From DASYQV01 sp036005125 (GTDB lineage: Bacteria; Acidobacteriota; Vicinamibacteria; Vicinamibacterales; UBA2999), in contig DASYQV010000054.1 of the NCBI GenBank assembly GCA_036005125.1, positions 1-5,900 on the forward strand: a stretch of 5,900 nt of DNA, in the 5' to 3' direction. Below, piece after piece: positions 1 to 5,142 of this stretch. The translations under genes and the position numbers were made by a program. Within the stretch, counting starts at the first letter, position 1; each line of letters opens with the position of its first letter. A model generated the notes under the pieces. It did no database searches and was not told the DNA's origin. It saw nothing but the letters and a program-made list of their open reading frames with translations.

Positions 1-1994
1 AAGCTCGGGGATATCCGGGCGAGGTTCGGCCGCGTCAGGCTCGTCACACGGATCCTGGCGTGCGGGGTCGCAGCGCCGGTCGGAGCCCAGTCGAAGAAGC
101 CGGTGTTCGGAGCCGCGTCGATCAACGTTGCCCATGTCGCACCATCATCACGCGAGAGCTCGATCCTCACGCCGCCTGCGACGCCGGCAAGGGTCCACTG
201 GACGGTGTTGTTCCGTCCGAGCCAGAACACGGTTCCAACCGACGGCCGCAGCAGATCCAATCGCGGCTCGACTCTGACGCCGCGGGTCGTCGCAATGGCC
301 GACGCCTCACGCACCGCACCGTCCGGCGACCTCGCGGTGACGGTGGCGGTGCTGACGAAGTCGCGCTCGCCGCTTACCCGAACCATCACGATCACAAACG
401 CGTCCGACCCGGCCGCCAGATCTCCGAGATCGCATGTCGCCGAGGCACCGATGTCGCATCGCCCGATCGATGGACGCGCAGATATCAACTGCGAGCCGGA
501 GGGCGGCACCTTGATCACACGTGCCTCCCGGAGCAGTCCCGGCCCGTGGTTCGAGACCCTGATGACGTAGACCCAGTTCCGATCTGTCTCGGCCGGGTCG
601 GCCGGTTCGCCGATTGTGACCGAGAGCCCGGTCGGGTGTCCGCGCGGCTCGGCGCGCGGACGCAGCACGAAGAGTCCTTCCTCGATCCCGTTCACCACCA
701 CGGCGCCGCCCGCGAAGAACGGATACGACGTCCACGACCCGTTGAACGCCGGAGCGTCATCGTCCGGGTAGACATCGAAGAAACCAACCTCGCGCAATGA
801 ACCGGAGGCGACGCTGCCTGCGTCGAGCACCCGCAGTCCGCTGCGATAGTTCGATTCGTACACGAGATTCCCGCGAATGTAGAGATTGTGATCAATGGCC
901 GGCACAGGGCCGTCGTAGTGCGCGACGAGCGCCGGCGCGTCGAGATCGGAGACGTCCCAGATCCACGTGCGCGTCGGATGATGGAATGCGCGCTCGTCGC
1001 CTTCGTCGTTCACCAGAAAGAAGCGTTGGTCCTCGGTGAGCCAGCCCTGATGCGTGTAGGCGCTGCCTCCATAACCGGTGCGCGACAACTGGTTCTGAGC
1101 GTGCTTGTCCGTGACGTCCACGATCGTCAGCGTATCCTCGTTGGAATTGAAACAGATCTCGCGATCGCGATACGTGGCGTCCGGCCCGGTGTAGACGACG
1201 CACTGGGTCTCGTGGGTATAGCCGTCGAGGCTGAAGCAGCCTGCAGTCTTCGGCGCCGTGGGCTCTCGAACGTCGACCACGTGCAGCCCGCCCTCGCACG
1301 TGCGCGTGCCGACCGCGTACGCGAAGCCGGTCTGCGTGTTCAGGGCGAGCGTGTGCGTTGAGCCGAAGCCGGCGTAGTGGGCGGTTTCGCTGAACCGGAC
1401 GGGGGGCGAGGTCACGCCGCGAAGCTGCCGCAGGTCGAAGATCTGCATGCCATGATCCGGCGCCTCGCTCACGATGAACGCGTGATCGGCGAAGACCTTG
1501 ATGGCGCGCCAGATGGAGTCCACGGTGCGGGTCGGCAGATCGCCAAGATAGATCGGCTGTCGCGGTTCGGAGATGTCGACAAACGAGGTGCCGGTCGTGC
1601 GTCCGACAAGCGCGTACTCGCGGCCGGTCTGCGGATCGGTCCAGCCCCAGATATCGTTGCCGTTGCCGGTCCCGGTCGTCGCATGGGGCAGGAACGCGAG
1701 CAGGTCGACGTCACGGCAGGGAAACGGGCCGGCCATCCCGTCAGTGCACGGCACATCGAGCAGCCTCTCGAGCGCTCGTACGAGTTGCACGTCCGCCTTC
1801 TGGGCGCAGCCACACGAGCATGCCCGGCCGTTCGCGTCGATGCGGCAGATCCCGCCGTCACACGCGCAGTGCGATCCGCCGGGCGGTTCGGGAGCGGTGA
1901 TCAGTTGCCGGGAGGTGACGTCGAGACGCGCGTGCCAGAGGACCGCGACCGGCACCAGCACGAGCAAGGCCCGCGTGTACCATTCATGATTCAT
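1..1994 (-). CDS. Choice-of-anchor B family (LVIVD-type beta-propeller) secreted protein, 3'-truncated by window edge
   Basis: The reading frame is open from the ATG at 1994 to the window edge (664 codons, no stop), so the C-terminus is missing. Residues 8-22 form a hydrophobic signal peptide or membrane anchor. Residues 43-63 are cysteine-rich (six Cys). C83 and C93 flank a DGMAGPFP segment followed by DVDLLAFLP. Around residues 114-143 comes the family hallmark DIWGWTDPQTGREYALVGR, then TSFVDIS and YLGDLPT. Later segments such as LTIVDVTD and YTHQGWLTEDQ followed by NDEGDE are typical of choice-of-anchor B proteins built from LVIVD repeats, probably a beta-propeller. Residues about 450-555 resemble a DUF11-type adhesion domain (VIRVSNHGPG). 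Residues about 577-664 resemble the Kre9-like Ser-Thr-rich anchor domain (VQWTLAG, IELSRDDGATW). It is probably an exported surface protein; the substrate is unknown. An in-frame TGA at 2027-2025 makes 1994 the only ATG between that stop and the conserved part. No clear Shine-Dalgarno sequence precedes it, and the start lies in an inverted repeat. Confidence 0.9.
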   Translation of the reverse strand, partial: MNHEWYTRALLVLVPVAVLWHARLDVTSRQLITAPEPPGGSHCACDGGICRIDANGRACSCGCAQKADVQLVRALERLLDVPCTDGMAGPFPCRDVDLLAFLPHATTGTGNGNDIWGWTDPQTGREYALVGRTTGTSFVDISEPRQPIYLGDLPTRTVDSIWRAIKVFADHAFIVSEAPDHGMQIFDLRQLRGVTSPPVRFSETAHYAGFGSTHTLALNTQTGFAYAVGTRTCEGGLHVVDVREPTAPKTAGCFSLDGYTHETQCVVYTGPDATYRDREICFNSNEDTLTIVDVTDKHAQNQLSRTGYGGSAYTHQGWLTEDQRFFLVNDEGDERAFHHPTRTWIWDVSDLDAPALVAHYDGPVPAIDHNLYIRGNLVYESNYRSGLRVLDAGSVASGSLREVGFFDVYPDDDAPAFNGSWTSYPFFAGGAVVVNGIEEGLFVLRPRAEPRGHPTGLSVTIGEPADPAETDRNWVYVIRVSNHGPGLLREARVIKVPPSGSQLISARPSIGRCDIGASATCDLGDLAAGSDAFVIVMVRVSGERDFVSTATVTARSPDGAVREASAIATTRGVRVEPRLDLLRPSVGTVFWLGRNNTVQWTLAGVAGGVRIELSRDDGATWATLIDAAPNTGFFDWAPTGAATPHARIRVTSLTRPNLARISPS

Positions 1995-2046
1995 GATTCT
2001 TGATTCATGATTGGCCGTCTGAAATCAAGAATCAAGAATCAAGAAT
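1985..2046. repeat. Inverted arrays of a 7-bp unit (CATGATT/CTTGATT versus AATCAAG) over the start of the choice-of-anchor gene
   Basis: On the plus strand, four consecutive heptamers (CATGATT, CATGATT, CTTGATT, CATGATT) fill 1985-2012. After a 10-nt spacer at 2013-2022, three AATCAAG units plus AAT fill 2023-2046. The two arrays are inverted copies: 1989-2012 pairs with 2023-2046 over 24 positions with two mismatches. In the minus-strand transcript this gives a long AU-rich hairpin with a 10-nt loop. The ATG of the downstream gene (1994-1992) lies in its 3' arm. No T-run follows, so it does not look like an intrinsic terminator. Whether it controls translation or is simply a repeat element that landed in the gap is inference. 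Confidence 0.85.
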
Positions 2047-2063
2047 AGTCATGGGTCTCGAGG

Positions 2064-2891
2064 TCAGAAGCGCACGACGCCGCCGAAGTAGAGGCCCTTC
2101 AGATTCAGTTGCCCCACGTCCTCGTCGACGAGGTATTCAGCATCGATCGAGCGGTAGCCCCCCTGAACTCCGACATGGCGGCCGATATTCACGGTCCCGT
2201 ACAAATCGAAATCCCATAACTCCACGACGAACCGATCGCTGACACTCCTGGGAAGCTTGAAACCCGTGAACTCGCCGGTGATCGACACGAAGCGTCCGAT
2301 GTAGCCGCGGCCGGTGATCCCGAGTGCCGGTATCGGCGCCCGCTGTTGGGCGACCTCGAGCACCCCGGGGGCGGCAAGCTCCGCCTTCACGTCGTTGTAC
2401 TTCAGCTCCCCGATCAGACCCACATACCCGCGCTCGCGCGAAACGAAATCCCATTCGTAGCCAAACCGCCAGAGCTTCCAATCGAGCGCTGTGCTGGCCG
2501 GGATGTTGAGCGCATAGGTTCTTCCCAGGAAGACGATCTCGCGACGAAGAATCGTGCTCGCATCGTACGAAATCGGTACGTACTCGAACCGGATCTTGTG
2601 CTTCCGGCCGGGCTTGAGGGTGGCGCGGAATTCGGTGAAGGTCTTGTCCTCGATGCCGAAGTCGGTGACGAGGTTGATTTCGGAGCCGATCAGACCGAAT
2701 CGATCGGCACGGACGATGACGTCCGGGGAAGGCGTCCAGAACATGGCGCCCAGCTCGACGTGGTAATCCTCGGCGGGCATCACATTCGGACGGAGGAATT
2801 GCGCCTCTGCGCGCGTGGCAAGGAACACCATGGACAGGAAAAAGACACACGTCCAGCGGTGCCATGGCAGAACGAGATAAGCGTGGCTCAT
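2064..2891 (-). CDS. Predicted outer-membrane beta-barrel protein with signal peptide
   Basis: The product has 275 residues. The N-terminus shows a Sec signal peptide: a basic/aromatic start, a hydrophobic core at about residues 15-25 (VFFLSMVFLA) and a likely signal peptidase I site after A30 (TRAEA before QF). The mature part of about 245 residues alternates polar and hydrophobic positions with many Tyr, Phe, Trp and Gly, for example YHVELGAMFW, KIRFEYVPISY, GYVGLIGELKY and FVSITGEFTGF. It ends in LYFGGVVRF, a terminal beta-strand closing with Phe, the usual outer-membrane insertion signal recognised by BamA. No enzymatic motif is visible. I cannot name a specific family; a small transmembrane barrel of the general OmpA/OmpW-like shape is the best guess. 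It sits between the cstA/small-ORF pair and the choice-of-anchor gene on the same strand and is probably co-transcribed. The start at 2891 is the only ATG ahead of the signal core; no good Shine-Dalgarno sequence is seen. Confidence 0.8.
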   Translation of the reverse strand: MSHAYLVLPWHRWTCVFFLSMVFLATRAEAQFLRPNVMPAEDYHVELGAMFWTPSPDVIVRADRFGLIGSEINLVTDFGIEDKTFTEFRATLKPGRKHKIRFEYVPISYDASTILRREIVFLGRTYALNIPASTALDWKLWRFGYEWDFVSRERGYVGLIGELKYNDVKAELAAPGVLEVAQQRAPIPALGITGRGYIGRFVSITGEFTGFKLPRSVSDRFVVELWDFDLYGTVNIGRHVGVQGGYRSIDAEYLVDEDVGQLNLKGLYFGGVVRF

Positions 2892-2913
2892 GAGGTGTTC
2901 AGGTTCAGGCAGC

Positions 2914-3027
2914 TCACAAACGGCGATCGCGTTCCAGCGATCGGACGTTCACCGCTCAACAGCCGGGCGGCTCCGCATACAGCAGCCTGAAGAAGTCGCG
3001 GAGGCCCGCCCAGATGCGTCGAATCAT
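2914..3027 (-). CDS. Putative CstA-associated small protein, YbdD/YjiX-like N-terminus, Cys-TGA (possible Cys-selenocysteine)
   Basis: An ATG at 3027 lies 12 nt after the cstA stop, in the same frame. It encodes 23 residues starting MIRRIWAGLRDFFRLL and continuing YAEPPGC to a TGA at 2958-2956. If that TGA is read as selenocysteine, the frame continues for 13 more codons (AVNVRSLERDRRL) to a second TGA at 2916-2914, 22 nt before the next gene. CstA/BtsT transporters are often followed by a small YbdD/YjiX protein (about 65 residues in E. coli) that begins with a short amphipathic helix and ends in Cys-Cys. The position, the helix and the terminal Cys fit this role, but the usual middle part is missing. 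A hairpin with SECIS geometry starts right after the TGA. I recall CstA-associated (seleno)protein families in databases but could not check them. Alternatives are an ordinary 23-residue ORF, a decayed ybdD, or no gene. No strong Shine-Dalgarno sequence is visible. Confidence 0.45.
2916..2952 (-). promoter_or_regulatory. SECIS-like hairpin directly downstream of the in-frame TGA
   Basis: On the minus strand, CGATCGC (2943-2937) pairs perfectly with GCGATCG (2930-2924) around the six-base loop TGGAAC. A lower stem AACG (2949-2946) pairs with CGTT (2922-2919) across a 2/1 internal loop, and three G-T wobbles extend it to 2952/2916. The loop begins 19 nt after the TGA at 2958-2956 and has G at its second and third positions. 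From general knowledge, bacterial SECIS elements place an apical loop roughly 16-37 nt after the UGA with a G among the first two loop bases, so the geometry fits. No T-tract follows, which argues against a rho-independent terminator. The SelB-binding function is inferred. Confidence 0.45.
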
Positions 3028-3039
3028 GACCAGTTGACT

Positions 3040-4863
3040 CTACGACTCGGACGTTTGCAGTACTGGTGCCTGCGGTCGGGAAAGCGCTGAGATCCAACGC
3101 CGCACGGCCGAGCCCAGAATCACGATTACGCACACCATCATGATCGAGGTGCAGATGCTGTTGACCCAGCCCTGGAAATGCAGGTTGGGGTTAGGGCCGG
3201 TGGCCATCGGCAGGAAGTTGTCCCGCACCGTCAGGTAGCCGCCGTACAGGGTGTTGGTCGCCAGAAAGGCAAGCGGTGCGGTGGTTGTCCACGCATAGCG
3301 CGCTCTCCCGAGGTTGATGATCAACGTCGTGCCGATTGCGAGCCCCACGGATGCCAGGAGCTGGTTGGCAATGCCGAACATGGGCCAGATGGTGTTGATT
3401 TCCCCGGTCCAGATGAAGTACCCCCACGCGGCCACGATAACCGCCGTGCCGATCACCGACCCGGGTACCCAATCGGTTCGCGAGAACGGTTTATACACGC
3501 GTCCGAGGAACTCCTGAACGAGGAACCGTCCGACGCGGGTGCCGGCGTCGACCGTCGTGAGAATGAAAAGCGCCTCGAACATGATGGCGAAGTGATACCA
3601 GTACGCCATCAGTCCCCGCATGCCGGGGAGCGAGGAGAAGATCTGCGCCATGCCGACCGCGAGCGAGACCGCGCCGCCGGTCCGTCCCACGACGTGCTCA
3701 CCCACCTGCTGCTGAAGGTCCGGCAGATTCACGATCGGCAGCCCCAGCGTCGCGTGCACGGCTGGCGACGTGTTGATGGCGAAGTAGTCGCCGGGTTCGA
3801 GCGCGGTTGCGGCGATGAGCGCCATGACGCCGACGATTCCTTCGATCAGCATCGCGCCGTAGCCAATCGGCCGGATGTCGCTCTCCTTGTCGAGCATCTT
3901 CGGCGTCGTGCCCGAGCCGATGAGACCATGGAAACCGGAAATCGCGCCGCACGCGATCGTGATGAACGCGAACGGGAAGAGCGCGCCGGGGATGATCGGA
4001 CCACCGCCATCGGTGAACTGCGTGAATGCCGGCATCTTCAGCTCGGGATTGACGATGATCACGCCCAGCACGAGGGCCGCGATCGTCCCGATCTTCATGA
4101 AGGCGCTCAGGTAGTCACGCGGAGAGAGCAGCAGCCAGACAGGCAGAACCGACGCGGCAAATCCGTAGATCGCCATCGCAAGAACGATCCCGTTACGCGG
4201 CAGCTGGAACCATGCACCAAGGACCGAGCCGGCCTGGTTGAGCGGCGCCCCGAAGATCACGGCCAGGCTCAGGCCGATGACGCCGATGACGGTGGCCTCG
4301 GCGATGCGGCCCTTCCGGAACTTGTACATGTACAAGCCCATGAACATGGCGAGCGGGATCGTCGCGCCAATCGTGAAGGTGGCCCACGCGCTTTCCGCCA
4401 GCGCGTTGACGACGGCGAGGCCAAGGCCCGCCAGCGCGATGACGATGATGAACAGGATGGCGATCATGGTGGTGGTGCCGGCAACCGGACCAATCTCGTC
4501 GCGCGCGATCTCGGCGAGGGACCGCCCGCCCTTCCGCGTGGAGGCCCACAGGATGATCGAGTCGTGGACCGCACCGGCCAGACACATGCCGGCGACAAGC
4601 CAGATGAAGCCCGGGGCATATCCGAACTGGGCGGCCAGCACGGGGCCGATGAGCGGTCCAGCTCCCGTAATCGCCGCGAAATGGTGCCCGAACAGCACCC
4701 AGCGGGACGTCGGGTAATAGTTGTGCCCGTCGTATTTCGTGTGCGCCGGGGTCACGCGCGAATCGTCGAGCACCATAATCCGCGTCGCGATGAAGGCACT
4801 GTAGTACCGGTAGGCGATGGCCACAATGCAGAGGATCGGGACGACGATGTAAAGCGCATGCAT
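3040..4863 (-). CDS. cstA: CstA-family carbon starvation transporter (peptide/pyruvate uptake)
   Basis: This is a 607-residue inner-membrane protein with many hydrophobic segments along its length. Motifs conserved with E. coli CstA and BtsT are easy to see: FGHHFAAITGAGPLIGPV (from residue 58), AGAVHDSIILWASTRKGGRSL (broken across 96-115), LPVWLLLSPRDYLSAFMKIG (240-259), FITIACGAISGFHGLI with SGTTPKML (300-324), YWYHFAIMFEALFILT and DAGTR (421-443), and INTIWPMFGIANQLLA (489-504). The family imports peptides or pyruvate by secondary transport, often under nutrient limitation; the substrate here is not decidable from sequence. At 607 residues it is shorter than the two E. coli paralogues (about 700), like many non-enterobacterial members. 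I chose ATG at 4863 (MHALYIVVP), which places the first membrane segment normally. A TTG at 4890 would add nine residues but leaves no spacing to the AGAGG before it. It heads the minus-strand gene run. Confidence 0.95.
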   Translation of the reverse strand: MHALYIVVPILCIVAIAYRYYSAFIATRIMVLDDSRVTPAHTKYDGHNYYPTSRWVLFGHHFAAITGAGPLIGPVLAAQFGYAPGFIWLVAGMCLAGAVHDSIILWASTRKGGRSLAEIARDEIGPVAGTTTMIAILFIIVIALAGLGLAVVNALAESAWATFTIGATIPLAMFMGLYMYKFRKGRIAEATVIGVIGLSLAVIFGAPLNQAGSVLGAWFQLPRNGIVLAMAIYGFAASVLPVWLLLSPRDYLSAFMKIGTIAALVLGVIIVNPELKMPAFTQFTDGGGPIIPGALFPFAFITIACGAISGFHGLIGSGTTPKMLDKESDIRPIGYGAMLIEGIVGVMALIAATALEPGDYFAINTSPAVHATLGLPIVNLPDLQQQVGEHVVGRTGGAVSLAVGMAQIFSSLPGMRGLMAYWYHFAIMFEALFILTTVDAGTRVGRFLVQEFLGRVYKPFSRTDWVPGSVIGTAVIVAAWGYFIWTGEINTIWPMFGIANQLLASVGLAIGTTLIINLGRARYAWTTTAPLAFLATNTLYGGYLTVRDNFLPMATGPNPNLHFQGWVNSICTSIMMVCVIVILGSAVRRWISALSRPQAPVLQTSES

Positions 4864-4891
4864 AGGCGGGGATGATACCAGTCTGGCCAAC

Positions 4892-4913
4892 CTCTTTACT
4901 AACTCTTTATTAA
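4892..4913. promoter_or_regulatory. 11-bp direct repeat immediately upstream of cstA, possible operator
   Basis: CTCTTTACTAA (4892-4902) is followed directly by CTCTTTATTAA (4903-4913), identical at 10 of 11 positions. Read towards cstA it is TTAATAAAGAG then TTAGTAAAGAG, about 30-50 nt before the ATG. It is AT-rich inside a GC-rich gap. An 11-bp spacing (about one helical turn) is typical of tandem sites for OmpR/PhoB-type winged-helix regulators, which is the basis for calling it a possible operator. The sequence is not the PhoB consensus, and no regulator is encoded in the window. Confidence 0.45.
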
Positions 4914-4971
4914 CCTGCGACTTCCGGCCGGGTTCGGCGGAGACGCGGCAGCCCGGCCGGATTGCTCCGGG

Positions 4972-4999
4972 CTCGGGCCTCGGGCCTCGAGCTTGGGGC
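4972..4999. repeat. GC-rich 7-bp tandem repeat (CTCGGGC)
   Basis: Four consecutive heptamers can be read: CTCGGGC, CTCGGGC, CTCGAGC, TTGGGGC. The first three share CTCG and differ at one base; the fourth is more degenerate. The first three units together are also close to self-complementary, so they could form a cruciform or hairpin. It has the same 7-bp period as the AT-rich arrays at 1985-2046 but an unrelated unit. No function can be assigned. Confidence 0.6.
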
Positions 5000-5040
5000 C
5001 GGATTCAGGAACCGGGCGGTGAGCCCGAACGTCTGACCTG

Positions 5041-5061
5041 GGCCGCATCTAAGATGCGGCC
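5041..5061. repeat. Perfect 21-bp palindrome with a partial degenerate copy nearby
   Basis: GGCCGCATCT (5041-5050) and AGATGCGGCC (5052-5061) are exact reverse complements separated by a single A. The right half plus flank, AAGATGCGGCCTCCG (5051-5065), recurs 19 bp on as AAGATGCTGCCTAGG (5070-5084) with three differences. Just beyond, GTAGG and CCTAC flank a 5-nt spacer (5085-5099). This looks like an interspersed palindromic intergenic element or a dimeric regulator site. No T-run follows on either strand, so a terminator is less likely. Confidence 0.7.
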
Positions 5062-5129
5062 TCCGTACGAAGATGCTGCCTAGGTAGGTGTGGCCTACGT
5101 CGGGGGCCGAGGATGCCCGGGGCGCGTCA

Positions 5130-5135
5130 TATACT
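5130..5135 (+). promoter_or_regulatory. Possible -10 box (TATACT) of the ABC exporter gene
   Basis: TATACT lies seven bases before the ATG at 5143 and differs from the sigma-70 -10 consensus at one position. No recognisable -35 is found at the expected spacing (around 5107-5112). If real, transcription would begin at or next to the ATG, giving a leaderless mRNA, which agrees with the absence of a Shine-Dalgarno sequence. A chance occurrence is quite possible. Confidence 0.25.
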
Positions 5136-5142
5136 GCCAGTG

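Larger units (their letters stand above)
4864..5142. other. Divergent intergenic region between cstA and the ABC exporter gene
   Basis: These 279 bases separate two divergently transcribed genes and should hold promoters for both. No convincing ORF or RNA gene is seen. Contents from left to right are the AT-rich direct repeat next to cstA, a GC-rich stretch with two CCGGCCGG palindromes (about 4923-4960), a 7-bp tandem repeat (4972-4999), a perfect palindrome (5041-5061) with a degenerate partial copy (5070-5084), and a TATACT box at 5130-5135. I could not identify a clear -35/-10 pair for cstA. Confidence 0.7.

Noticed and set aside
60..800. 246-codon plus-strand frame, and other plus-strand frames across 1-2003
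   Set aside because: They lie opposite the choice-of-anchor gene, whose frame shows clear family motifs along its whole length. The plus-strand products are Arg/Pro-rich and unrecognisable.
2916..2952. Hairpin after the small ORF as a rho-independent terminator
   Set aside because: There is no T-tract after the stem on the minus strand, and the downstream barrel gene follows closely on the same strand. A SECIS-like role fits the distance to the TGA better, though neither is proven.
2346..2990. 214-codon plus-strand frame opposite the barrel gene
   Set aside because: It is a shadow frame; the minus strand encodes a signal peptide, beta-strand pattern and terminal Phe, which are coherent evidence.
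2888..3133. 81-codon minus-strand frame whose stop overlaps the barrel gene start (ATGA)
   Set aside because: It overlaps the end of cstA by 94 nt in another frame, has no recognisable domain or helix pattern, and competes with the better-placed small ORF at 3027. The ATGA overlap is probably chance.
3178..4875. 565-codon open frame on the plus strand opposite cstA
   Set aside because: It is the mirror of the strongly conserved cstA gene. The predicted protein is an Arg/Asp/Glu/His-rich low-complexity sequence with no family resemblance, as expected from the antisense frame of a GC-rich gene.
4888..4890. TTG as the start of cstA
   Set aside because: The AGAGG sequence directly abuts the TTG with no spacing, and the extra nine residues have no counterpart that I recognise in the family. 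ATG at 4863 gives a normal N-terminus.
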